Notes: generated by a model from the sequence alone, not told the origin. Shown: positions 1 through 7,677, counted from the first letter of the stretch. The stretch is DNA of 11,946 bases from Pleurocapsa sp. MO_226.B13 (GCA_030064795.1 JASJEI010000131.1:1-11946), one strand, 5' to 3'. Numbers and translations: made by a program.

Positions 1-1
1 C

Positions 2-109
2 TCTGGTAATCAAGACCCGACTCCTGCGATCGCATCACTCAAACAACATGAACAACGGCTCTATCAGTTAGAGTTTAAAGTTCAGACTCACTTTTACAAT
101 ATTTCCTAA
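2..109 (+). CDS. C-terminal end of an unidentified protein (partial)
   Basis: An open frame enters from the left edge and runs 35 codons to a TAA at 107-109. The peptide ends in HFYNIS and is rich in Gln, Glu, Lys and Leu (SLKQHEQRLYQLEFKVQ), which suggests an amphipathic helix or short coiled coil at the end of a larger protein. I do not recognise the family. It does not resemble the C-terminus of the fluorescence recovery protein sometimes found beside ocp. If real it is convergent with ocp, whose stop lies 125 bases away. The open frame is short, so it could be chance. Confidence 0.35.
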   Translation, partial: SGNQDPTPAIASLKQHEQRLYQLEFKVQTHFYNIS

Positions 110-182
110 AAGTTTTGTCAGTCAACCAGGTTATCGTCAGTTTTCATTGCAACTACTAAACAAGTAATGCAGTCAGCGTTCA

Positions 183-201
183 TCGGGACTCAGCGTCCCG
201 A
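183..201. repeat. Short GC-rich hairpin between converging genes
   Basis: TCGGGAC (183-189) and GTCCCGA (195-201) form a perfect 7-bp stem around the loop TCAGC. It sits between the end of the partial plus-strand ORF and the end of ocp, where a bidirectional terminator would be expected. No run of T follows on either strand, so it is not a canonical intrinsic terminator. A related GTCGGGACG arm occurs in the nested hairpin near 11883, so it may be a dispersed intergenic palindrome. Confidence 0.35.
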
Positions 202-234
202 CGGCACGCGTTGACTTCGTAAAAACAGGCAGTT

Positions 235-1194
235 TTAGCGAGCTAGATTGAGTAATTCTTTGGGAGATGCCAACAGATCGATCGCCACAAAGAAAATTTT
301 GTTTTCCGAATTAAGCAAAAATCGCCAGGACATATTCATGCCGACACCAGCACCAAACCAAGGAGTTTGCACTTTTCCTGTGACTTTGATCTGAGTATAA
401 CCATCCTCAGCAGGTTCAGAAACACCGCGCTCTGGGGCTAGTTTAAGATTGGGACATTCTTCTTTGAAAAATTTTAGTACCGCATCCTTACCGACAATTG
501 GTCTTTTAAAAGGAGGTTGCAATGCACCATCGGCAGCAAATAATTTGATTAACTCGTCAAAATCATTAGCATTCAACAAGTTCATATAACTCAATACAGT
601 GGGATTGGTTACACCAGCAATAGCGACTTTAGTTCGCTTAGACATTTCCGTAGGAGGGACGACTGGTTCGCTAACTCTAGTCAGATTACTCATTTTAGAG
701 GTATCGAATCCCATGTCTACAACAGTATTGCGTAGTACCGTGATTTGTTGACCCGAATCTAACCCGATTAGTGTTTGCAACACTGCATTGGCATTGGCTG
801 AAAGTTTATATCCTTCAGGAATAGGAGCCACGATTCCTTGTTCCATCCATTCTCCTAGTTGATACCAGAAACCAAGCTTAATATTAGGAGTCCAAGTAGC
901 ATAAGTACGGCAAATTGGTGTATCTGCATGGTTGGCTAAATCGCACATTACCTGAGATTGTTCTTGGAAACTCATTTTTTTGATTTCATTGAGAGTAGGC
1001 TCGGCAAATTGCATATTTGCAGCTCCAGGAGCAGCAACGGTAATAGTTTTACCTATTTCCAGGTAAGCAAACCAAATCCAGGCTAATCGATCTTCTGCAC
1101 TAAGTTGGTTGAATCGAGCTATTAATGCTGGTACTGCATCAGCAGATAAGGTATTGGGAAATATGTTGCGTGCGGAGTTTAGAGTAAATGGCAT
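235..1194 (-). CDS. ocp: Orange carotenoid protein (OCP), full length
   Basis: This is a water-soluble photoreceptor that binds a ketocarotenoid. After blue-green light activation it binds the phycobilisome core and dissipates excess energy as heat; it also quenches singlet oxygen. The product is 319 residues, the normal length. The all-helical N-terminal domain covers about 1-165, the linker about 166-190 and the NTF2-like C-terminal domain about 190-319. Key residues are present: carotenoid-contacting Tyr44 and Trp110, Tyr203 and Trp290 (Tyr201 and Trp288 in the Synechocystis protein), and the inter-domain salt bridge pair Arg155 and Glu246. The close match to Synechocystis OCP, including the EPVVPP linker motif, points to the OCP1 type, though OCP2 is not excluded. 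The ATG at 1194 has the ribosome site GGAAGG at 1201-1206. No frp gene is visible beside it. Confidence 0.97.
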   Translation of the reverse strand: MPFTLNSARNIFPNTLSADAVPALIARFNQLSAEDRLAWIWFAYLEIGKTITVAAPGAANMQFAEPTLNEIKKMSFQEQSQVMCDLANHADTPICRTYATWTPNIKLGFWYQLGEWMEQGIVAPIPEGYKLSANANAVLQTLIGLDSGQQITVLRNTVVDMGFDTSKMSNLTRVSEPVVPPTEMSKRTKVAIAGVTNPTVLSYMNLLNANDFDELIKLFAADGALQPPFKRPIVGKDAVLKFFKEECPNLKLAPERGVSEPAEDGYTQIKVTGKVQTPWFGAGVGMNMSWRFLLNSENKIFFVAIDLLASPKELLNLAR

Positions 1195-1278
1195 AGATGA
1201 CCTTCCAAAAAGTTATCGTGCAATTAAACGAAAAACGTTGATGATTTGAAACGCTAGTTTTTTCATGAACTTATTTTG

Positions 1279-1284
1279 ATTATA
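1279..1284 (-). promoter_or_regulatory. Candidate -10 box for ocp
   Basis: Reading the minus strand, a perfect TATAAT lies at 1284-1279, about 85 bases before the ocp start codon, which would give a 5' untranslated region of roughly 75-80 bases. No good -35 hexamer lies 16-18 bases upstream; TGCAAT is the closest. The 280-bp gap between the ATPase stop and ocp is AT-rich and is large enough for ocp to have its own promoter instead of depending on readthrough. Confidence 0.35.
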
Positions 1285-1474
1285 GTAAATTTTATTTGCA
1301 AATTGCATAGTTTGTATTTACATAGTTTCTTTTCTATGGTGGTGCAATAGTAACCAAAATCTGATTAAATCGATCTATATCTTTAATCAATCTATGCTTT
1401 ACCCATAGCTCTTGAAATTCCCCGATCAACTAGCTTACAGCCTAAAAAAATCGTTTTTTTTGCTATTCACACCC

Positions 1475-4195
1475 TCAAGGAGGATCGATGAAATGTGCTA
1501 CGACTGCCATTGGTATCATGGGCAGCATGGGCAGCAGACAAATGAGCCATTGATTCAAAGTTAAGGGGGCTGTTTCAAACAGGACGTTCATTACACCCGA
1601 CTGACTGAAGACAATTTGCAATGCCACAGCAGCAACAATACCTACAAGTAGGATCGGTGCCTTGGTTATCGCCGTCGTTCTCCTGCGTAGATAATTAGCT
1701 ATACTCGTTCCCAATTGACTGATGCTTAAAAGATAGATAATTCTGGCTGCAACGAGAGATTGGATTGCCATGGTGCGAGCAACTGTAATATCGCCCGTAG
1801 TCGATTTGGCCCACTCAAACATTCCAAAAATTAGAATCCAGTTAAACAGTGACACGGCTAGGATTCGCAATAATAGTTTGCGGGTGAGCAAGGGTTGATT
1901 AGGATTGAGTGGTGGCTGTTGCATCATTCCCTGAGATTTGGGTTCAAATGCCAGAGGGACGGTCATGGTAATGGAGTTAATCATATTCAGCCAAAGTACC
2001 TGTAGGGAGAGAATCGGTAAATCTCTGGCTAGCAAAGCACTAATTAAGATAGTCATCGATTCACCACCGTTAACGGGTAAGAGAAAGGCGATCGCTTTTC
2101 TTAAGTTTTGATAAACAGTACGTCCTTCTTCGACGGCAGCTTCAATGGAGGCAAAGTTATCATCTGTCAGCAGCATGTCAGCCGATTCTCGCGCCACTTC
2201 TGTTCCTCCTTTACCCATGGCAATCCCGATATCTGCTTGTTTGAGGGCAGGAGCATCATTGACCCCATCCCCAGTCATCGCCACAATTTCTCCTTTAGAT
2301 TGGAGTGCTTCGACTAGTCGGAGTTTTTGAGCGGGAGCAACCCTGGCAAATACCGAACCATCTTCGACCGCTTGAGAAAGCTCGCGATCGCCCATTTTTT
2401 CTAACTGTTTCCCCTCAAAAGCCAAGATCCACTTGGTCTTGTCGATACCCATCTTACGGGCGATCGCCTGGGCAGTAGTAATATGATCGCCAGTAATCAT
2501 TTTCACCTTAATTCCCGCAGTCTGACAGGCATGAACCGCTGCGATCGCTTCTGGGCGGGGTGGGTCGATCATGCCCTGTAATCCGAGAAAAATTAAGCCT
2601 GTTGCAATATCCTCATGTAAGAGCGAATGCTGATGAGAACCTATTTCTTTTTTGGCAAATGCCAACACTCGCAATCCTTTTCGTGCCATAATTGCTACCG
2701 CTTGCTCGATCTGCGGGCGTTCAAAAGCGATAATCTCACCATCGGTCGCGATCGCCCCAGAACAACGACTTATCAACGATTCCACTGAACCCTTAACGTA
2801 AATAGCAGGAGTCAATCCATCATGTAAGGTTGCCATGTATTGATATTGAGATTCAAAGGGAATCGAGTCCAATCGGGGTTTTGAGGCAGCAAGACCAGAT
2901 TGACTGAGACTGGCTTTGGCTGCTGCTGCGAGTAATGCTCCTTCTGTCGGATCTCCCACAACAGACCAATCTTCTCCTGTTTGTTTCAACTGCGAGTCAT
3001 TACAGAGTACCCCAGCTATTAGACATTCCTCTAAACCTGGAGGTAATCCATCCTCAAAAGGGCTTCGGTGCTTACCGTCGATTGCCTGACTAATCTCTCC
3101 TTTGGGACTATAGCCACTACCACTGACTGCATAATATCTATCTCCCACATAAATACTCTGTACGGTCATTTGATTTTCTGTCAGTGTTCCCGTTTTATCA
3201 GAACAAATAACCGTAGCACTCCCCAAAGCTTCCACGGCAGGTAGTTTACGAATAATGGCATGACGACGTGCCATGCGATTGACTCCAATTGCTAAGGTAA
3301 TGGTAACTACTGCTGGTAGTCCTTCAGGAATGGCACTAACTGCAAGAGCAACGGTAGCTTCAAACATATAAAACCAAGATTCACCCTGTCCTAAGCCGAT
3401 GGCAAAAGTTAGGGTTGCCAGGGTCAAAACTGCGTAAAGTAAGGTACGGCTAAATTTGGCAAACTTTCGCGTGAGTGGAGTAGTCAGACTGACTCTCTGT
3501 TCCATCGATTGCGAGATTTGACCGACTTCAGTATTATTTGCCGTGGCGACAACTACACCCTTTCCCTGCCCAAAAGTAATAAAACTCCCTGCATATGCCA
3601 TATTTGTCCTTTCTGCCAGGGGTGTATCTGGCGGTAAGGATTGGATCGATTTGTTTACTGGAACAGATTCCCCTGTTAAAGCAGACTCATCCACTTGCAA
3701 ACTACGCACCTTTAACAGTCTCAAATCTGCGGGAACTTTATCCCCCGATGCCAGCAAAACTATATCTCCTGGTACTAAATCTTGGGAAGGAATTCGTAAG
3801 GTTTGCCCTTCTCGCAATACGTTTACTTCTGTGGTTACGGATTTTGCTAGAGAAGCGATCGCTCCTTCTGCTTGGGCTTCCTGCACATAGCCGATGATCG
3901 CGTTGATTAACGTTACTCCCCAGATCACTGCTGCATTTGTCCATGAACCTAAAATGGCTTTAATCGCCCCTGCTAATAACAGAATATAAAGCAGAGGTTG
4001 ATGAAATTGCAGCAGAAATCTCAGCCAAGCTGGTTTACCTGGTTTGAACTGTAGTTCATTCCAGCCATACTTTTCGTAGCGACTGGCGACTTCTTCTGGG
4101 GATAAGCCCTCGTCTGAATTGCTACTAAAGCATTCAATAACCTCTCCTTCAGAAATTTGATGATAAGAGTTAGGTTTTAGTTGAACTTGCATCAT
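1475..4195 (-). CDS. P2-type cation-transporting ATPase (PacL/CtpF-like), ion uncertain
   Basis: This membrane pump couples ATP hydrolysis to cation transport. All catalytic motifs are present: TGES (174-177) in the actuator domain, PEGLP (290-294) in membrane helix 4, phosphorylated Asp333 in DKTGTLT, the nucleotide-binding KGS (468-470), TGDH (568-571) and the hinge TGDGVND (641-647). About ten membrane helices are visible, two before the actuator domain, two after it and six at the C-terminus; 906 residues is normal. PEGLP places it among the P2 Ca2+/Na+-type pumps, not the heavy-metal P1B pumps. Helix 5 keeps Glu712. In helix 6 Asn737 is kept, but the Thr and Asp corresponding to SERCA 799 and 800 are Asn740 and Ser741, so calcium specificity should not be assumed. 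Two ATGs are adjacent at 4195 and 4192. AGAGG (4198-4202) is better spaced for the second. Confidence 0.93.
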   Translation of the reverse strand: MMQVQLKPNSYHQISEGEVIECFSSNSDEGLSPEEVASRYEKYGWNELQFKPGKPAWLRFLLQFHQPLLYILLLAGAIKAILGSWTNAAVIWGVTLINAIIGYVQEAQAEGAIASLAKSVTTEVNVLREGQTLRIPSQDLVPGDIVLLASGDKVPADLRLLKVRSLQVDESALTGESVPVNKSIQSLPPDTPLAERTNMAYAGSFITFGQGKGVVVATANNTEVGQISQSMEQRVSLTTPLTRKFAKFSRTLLYAVLTLATLTFAIGLGQGESWFYMFEATVALAVSAIPEGLPAVVTITLAIGVNRMARRHAIIRKLPAVEALGSATVICSDKTGTLTENQMTVQSIYVGDRYYAVSGSGYSPKGEISQAIDGKHRSPFEDGLPPGLEECLIAGVLCNDSQLKQTGEDWSVVGDPTEGALLAAAAKASLSQSGLAASKPRLDSIPFESQYQYMATLHDGLTPAIYVKGSVESLISRCSGAIATDGEIIAFERPQIEQAVAIMARKGLRVLAFAKKEIGSHQHSLLHEDIATGLIFLGLQGMIDPPRPEAIAAVHACQTAGIKVKMITGDHITTAQAIARKMGIDKTKWILAFEGKQLEKMGDRELSQAVEDGSVFARVAPAQKLRLVEALQSKGEIVAMTGDGVNDAPALKQADIGIAMGKGGTEVARESADMLLTDDNFASIEAAVEEGRTVYQNLRKAIAFLLPVNGGESMTILISALLARDLPILSLQVLWLNMINSITMTVPLAFEPKSQGMMQQPPLNPNQPLLTRKLLLRILAVSLFNWILIFGMFEWAKSTTGDITVARTMAIQSLVAARIIYLLSISQLGTSIANYLRRRTTAITKAPILLVGIVAAVALQIVFSQSGVMNVLFETAPLTLNQWLICLLPMLPMIPMAVVAHFIDPP

Positions 4196-4258
4196 ATCCT
4201 CTAATTATTCAAGTAAAAAATTAAGTAAATTTTGCTAGTTGACGAAGATAGAGGGATT

Positions 4259-4306
4259 GAGAGAGGTCTAAAACCACCGATAGAGAAGGGCTTGCCAACC
4301 TCTCTC
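4259..4306. repeat. 9-bp inverted repeat between ndhI and the ATPase gene
   Basis: GAGAGAGGT (4259-4267) and ACCTCTCTC (4298-4306) are exact reverse complements separated by 30 bases. They lie just past the ndhI stop (4313) and before the ATPase start. The arms could pair in the ndhI transcript and cause partial termination or end protection. There is no T-tract and the loop is long, so function is uncertain. Confidence 0.3.
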
Positions 4307-4312
4307 TTCTTT

Positions 4313-4885
4313 TCACTCGATTATTTCTGATGGACGTTTACCTGCTCTCTGACTTCCTGGCGGTAGATCGTGGGGGTCGATCGCGCCTTGGGGTAAGTAG
4401 GCAAATTCTCGCAGGTGAGTTACCATCGGGTCTTGAGTCACTTTATAGGGCAGTCTTCCCAGAGCGACATTATCGTAATTTAATTCGTGTCGGTCATAGG
4501 AAGCTAGCTCGTATTCTTCGGTCATGGATAAACAGTTGGTAGGGCAATACTCTACGCAGTTGCCACAGAAAATACACACGCCAAAGTCAATACTGTAGTG
4601 CTTGAGCTTTTTCTTCTTCACTTGGCGATCGAATTCCCAATCCACTACTGGTAGATTAATCGGGCAAACTCGAACGCAAACTTCACAAGAGATGCACTTA
4701 TCAAACTCAAAGTGAATTCGACCTCGATAGCGTTCGGAGGGAATTAGTTTTTCATAGGGATATTGAACTGTAACAGGACGACGCTGCATATGATCGAAAG
4801 TAACCGCCAGTCCTTGACCGATATATTTTGCAGCTTGAAAGCTTTCTTTCGCGTAATCGCTAACTGGTTTTAAGATATTAAACAT
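4313..4885 (-). CDS. ndhI: NAD(P)H-quinone oxidoreductase subunit I (NdhI)
   Basis: This is the ferredoxin-like subunit of the NDH-1 complex on the thylakoid membrane, which passes electrons from reduced ferredoxin towards plastoquinone in cyclic flow and respiration. Two complete CxxCxxCxxxCP motifs carry the two [4Fe-4S] clusters: Cys64, 67, 70, 74 and Cys104, 107, 110, 114 in a 190-residue product. The sequence follows cyanobacterial NdhI closely ([30 protein letters not shown]). The frame is open upstream to an ATG at 4981, but homology begins at the internal [15 protein letters not shown], so I place the start at 4885. No clear Shine-Dalgarno site precedes either ATG. ndhI normally lies in an ndhA-I-G-E operon. 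Here the neighbours are a zinc-ribbon gene and a P-type ATPase, so it is a detached gene or a second copy. Confidence 0.95.
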   Translation of the reverse strand: MFNILKPVSDYAKESFQAAKYIGQGLAVTFDHMQRRPVTVQYPYEKLIPSERYRGRIHFEFDKCISCEVCVRVCPINLPVVDWEFDRQVKKKKLKHYSIDFGVCIFCGNCVEYCPTNCLSMTEEYELASYDRHELNYDNVALGRLPYKVTQDPMVTHLREFAYLPQGAIDPHDLPPGSQRAGKRPSEIIE

Positions 4886-5004
4886 CGTTTTGGTGAGATA
4901 AATTTTTGACAAAAAATAGCTATCTTCTTGAGAAGTGAGCGGGATGGATACTTGGTGCATGAGCCTCGATAACGCTGCCATCGACAGATCGCATCTTCAT
5001 TTTT

Positions 5005-5145
5005 CTAGTCACAGAATGGGCATTCAGTATGAATGAGTTGTTTGCTCAAATGAGAAACAGAGATTAATTCATCGTAATAATGACGAATGGCAGCACTACC
5101 GCAGTTGGGACATCGAACTGTTTGAGTAAGAGTAGTTGTCTGCAT
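5005..5145 (-). CDS. 46-residue zinc-ribbon protein
   Basis: A short frame runs from ATG at 5145 to TAG at 5005. It holds two zinc-knuckle pairs, CPNC (Cys12 and Cys15) and CPFC (Cys42 and Cys45), separated by 26 residues rich in His, Tyr, Leu and Ser. This is the layout of a single zinc ribbon that binds one zinc ion. Small cyanobacterial proteins of this look are common and are sometimes mislabelled as PriA-like because of the ribbon. It lies 36 bases after the Mrp-like gene on the same strand and before ndhI, so it is probably cotranscribed. The ribosome site is weak. Function is unknown; a nucleic-acid or protein-binding adaptor is plausible. Confidence 0.7.
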   Translation of the reverse strand: MQTTTLTQTVRCPNCGSAAIRHYYDELISVSHLSKQLIHTECPFCD

Positions 5146-5181
5146 CGGAGAATTCTTTGAATGAGTAATACATCTTGAAAC

Positions 5182-6129
5182 TTACGATTTAAGTGCAGCA
5201 ATGGTTATTTGAGAGGAGATCGCCCAAACAATAGCATTTAAAGCACTAGTAAATATTGATGAAGGTTCTGCCAGAACTACGGGCAAATTGCGATCGCTAT
5301 ATTCGGGAACAATCGGATCTACAGGAATAGATCCCAGAAAAGGAACTCTTATTGTTGACGTGGGTTTTTCTTGCCCTCGAATTTCATATTTGCGTTTCGA
5401 TAATTCGGCAGAAACGATATTGCACTTGTTTTCTATCAAACCAAGAAGAGGCACTTTTAATTGCTCGAACATCCTCAAAGTTTGATAGATATCTGGGTGA
5501 GCATCCTTTTGAGCAGTGGCTACCATCACTACGCCGTCAACAGGAAGAGCTTGAGCCAAAGCAATTTGAAGCTCTCCCATACCTGGGGATAAATTAAGAA
5601 TCAAATAATCTAGATTTCCCCATTGCACCTGCTGGAGAATTCTGCTTATTTCTCGATCGAGCCAATAGTCAGACCACTCATCGCCACTGTCTTCTGTTGG
5701 CTCTTCCCCGATTAATGAGCCGATAGAAACTAACTTGACACCAAAATTTTCCACAGGCTTGGATAAATCTTGTGAATCAGGAAGATCGCGAGCTTCAATG
5801 CCTAAAATTTCTGATGGGCGATCGCTGTTTGTCTCAGCGTCTAGTAAGCCGATTTTCAAGCCAATTTGAGCTAGCATTACCGCTACATTGACCGCAATTG
5901 TAGTTTTGCCAACTTTATTCCGACCACTGGAAAAAGCGATTATATTGTTAATGCCGACGATATTCTGGCGATCGTATTCAAGTCGATGATGAATAACTTT
6001 GGCTGGAATTTCGTCTGAAGTGGAAAAATACATCGATCTAAATTCCTCTAGTCTATTTTTGTTACTAAGTTGTTGGTTAGTAATTTTCTTGTCCTCAAAC
6101 AAGATATTCTTTAGAGTCAGAATTGCCAT
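5182..6129 (-). CDS. Mrp/NBP35-like P-loop protein with altered active-site motifs
   Basis: The fold is that of the Mrp/ApbC/NBP35 iron-sulfur carrier ATPases, shown by GLLDAE (94-99), LDYLILNLSPGMGE (173-186) and VPFLGSIPVDP (262-272). The motifs that define the family are changed. The deviant Walker A reads SSGRNKVGKTT (67-77), so the usual KGG is RNK while the P-loop Lys75 remains. The Walker B aspartate of IDLPPGTGD is Asn179. The CPxC cluster site after GLIEN is replaced by KCNIVS with one cysteine. The N-terminal MIP18-like domain of long Mrp proteins is absent, leaving 315 residues against about 350. The ATG at 6129 overlaps the end of the sigma gene by 35 bases. A second start at Met33 (6033) has AGAGGA ten bases upstream. 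It is probably coupled to the sigma gene and may be a pseudo-ATPase or regulatory paralogue. Confidence 0.8.
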   Translation of the reverse strand: MAILTLKNILFEDKKITNQQLSNKNRLEEFRSMYFSTSDEIPAKVIHHRLEYDRQNIVGINNIIAFSSGRNKVGKTTIAVNVAVMLAQIGLKIGLLDAETNSDRPSEILGIEARDLPDSQDLSKPVENFGVKLVSIGSLIGEEPTEDSGDEWSDYWLDREISRILQQVQWGNLDYLILNLSPGMGELQIALAQALPVDGVVMVATAQKDAHPDIYQTLRMFEQLKVPLLGLIENKCNIVSAELSKRKYEIRGQEKPTSTIRVPFLGSIPVDPIVPEYSDRNLPVVLAEPSSIFTSALNAIVWAISSQITIAALKS

Positions 6130-7216
6130 ACTTACGGCGTAACTTGTTCATGGCTCCCCCTTTAATTTGATTAATTTCTTCTCGACTCAAATCGAACATC
6201 CGAGCAACTTCTGCTGAGGTTTTAATTGTTCCGTCATCAAGACCGTAACGTAGCCGTAGAATATCTCGTTCTTGAGAATCAAGACAATCTAAAATAGTCT
6301 CTACCTCTTCGTACATCGAGCGATTGACAATCCAGTCCTCTGGCGTAGGAATATCTGATTCGATGATGTCTTCTAGCGAGCGAGAATCTCCTTCTCGATC
6401 GATAGGAATTTCTAGAGAGAATGGTGTTTGAGCTGCTTCGAGTACAAATCGAAGTTGTTTTACGGTCATACCTAGATTTTCTGCTATCTCTGACTCACTA
6501 GGCTGACGTTGCAGTTTCTGAGACAAAAGTCTAAATGTTTTTTTTATTCGTGAAAATTTATCGTGAATATGAATTGGCAGACGAATTGTTCGCGATTGGT
6601 CGGCGATCGCTTGCATAATAGCTTGACGAATCCACCAGTAGGCATAGGTAGAAAACTTACAGCCTTTCTCGGGGTCGAACTTTTCCACTGCTCGTATCAG
6701 ACCAAAATTACCTTCCTGAATCAGATCTTGTAATGAAAGCCCGCGCTTAAGATATTGTTTAGCAACAAAGACTACAAGACGTAAATTCGCTTGAATCATC
6801 TTGTTTTTGGCTTGACGAGAAAGGTACAAACGACGGCGAAATTCAGGCAGCATCATATTTGCTTCTTGCGCCCATTCTCGTTTACTTGGTTGTCGCCCCA
6901 ATTTTTCAGCTAATTGTTGGCGGATTTGTTCTAGCTGTAGCAAGTCGGTAACTTGGCGACTAAACTTAATCTCTTCTTCTCCACTCAGCAACGGAAACCG
7001 AACAATGGTTTGTAAATAATTCTGAACCGAATCCTGAGAATAACTTTGTTTTCGAGTTTTAGCCTCAGAATAGCCAGACTTTAGCTTAGATAAATGTTTT
7101 TTAGTTCCAGAGGTTTGGCTGATGCTAGTTTCAGAAAAATCGTTTCGGTACAGAGGAAACTTTAAATTATTGGAAAACCGATGGTTATTTTTGATTACAT
7201 TGTTGCTCTGTATCAT
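6095..7216 (-). CDS. Group 2 (SigB/C/D/E-type) RNA polymerase sigma factor
   Basis: This is a primary-like, non-essential-type sigma-70 factor of 373 residues without region 1.1. A variable N-terminus (1-60) is followed by region 1.2 (about 62-90, DSVQNYLQTI), region 2 (about 138-215, with NLRLVVFVAKQYL, DLIQEGNFGLIRAVEKFD and FSTYAYWWIRQAI), region 3 (about 216-290) and region 4 (about 300-362). Region 2 is highly conserved, so a normal -10 preference is expected. The region 4.2 helix reads SREEINQIKGGAMNKLR against the usual SRERVRQIEAKALxKLR, so Arg588 of E. coli numbering is Asn and other charges are swapped, suggesting altered -35 recognition. The ATG at 7216 has no strong ribosome site. 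An inverted repeat starts 41 bases upstream. I cannot assign it to a named Sig protein. Confidence 0.92.
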   Translation of the reverse strand: MIQSNNVIKNNHRFSNNLKFPLYRNDFSETSISQTSGTKKHLSKLKSGYSEAKTRKQSYSQDSVQNYLQTIVRFPLLSGEEEIKFSRQVTDLLQLEQIRQQLAEKLGRQPSKREWAQEANMMLPEFRRRLYLSRQAKNKMIQANLRLVVFVAKQYLKRGLSLQDLIQEGNFGLIRAVEKFDPEKGCKFSTYAYWWIRQAIMQAIADQSRTIRLPIHIHDKFSRIKKTFRLLSQKLQRQPSESEIAENLGMTVKQLRFVLEAAQTPFSLEIPIDREGDSRSLEDIIESDIPTPEDWIVNRSMYEEVETILDCLDSQERDILRLRYGLDDGTIKTSAEVARMFDLSREEINQIKGGAMNKLRRKYGNSDSKEYLV

Positions 7217-7256
7217 GCTGGAATTATGTTTAATCGAGGGTCATCAATTTGAGTTG

Positions 7257-7677
7257 TGGAGATCGGTTTTGCTGATACGCGAAGCGCGATCGCTTTTTTG
7301 GCTTTTTACCATGCCACGATCTATAAATAAATTTCTTTGTTTGTTTCTCTTTGCTCCCTATTTAGATAACTCTATGCTTTTAGTTTCGTTGGTAAAAACT
7401 TATCCCAATTCTCGAAAACAATAATCAGCTTTAATGACGTAAGATTACGAAAAATAGATCGACTCAAGGTCTAAAGTTTCTCTGTTTTTAAACTTCAAAA
7501 ATGCAGAAATTACGAGCTGCCGTATTCTGCGTTTTTTATTGATTACAGTGAGTATTTTTGTCTCAAACATCGTTTTTTTAGTTAGTTCGACGCTCGAACC
7601 GCCGAACGAGGTTTAAACATGTCTCTAATAGGGCATTACAGCGAATATATTTCGCGTATCAGCAAAACCGATCTCCA
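7257..7677. repeat. Perfect 27-bp inverted repeat bounding a 367-bp segment
   Basis: Positions 7257-7283 (starting TGGAGATCGGTTTTGC) and 7651-7677 (ending GCAAAACCGATCTCCA) are exact reverse complements. Similarity continues imperfectly outwards with GAGTT against AACTC. The 421-bp unit has no transposase and I see no target-site duplication at its edges. It lies 40 bases upstream of the sigma start codon. It could be a MITE, an IS-derived remnant or an invertible regulatory segment. The sequence shows the repeat directly; the function is inference. Confidence 0.85.

Noticed and set aside
1478..1491. AAGGAGGATCGATG on the plus strand looks like a strong ribosome site with a start codon.
   Set aside because: It is the reverse complement of the last codons and stop of the ATPase gene, and no usable plus-strand frame follows.
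4886..4981. A 32-residue N-terminal extension of NdhI in the same open frame.
   Set aside because: It has no likeness to NdhI proteins and no ribosome site; family homology starts at the ATG at 4885.
7122..7424. A 100-codon plus-strand frame across the sigma start and the left inverted-repeat arm.
   Set aside because: It is antisense to the sigma 5' end and crosses the repeat; nothing in it resembles a known protein.
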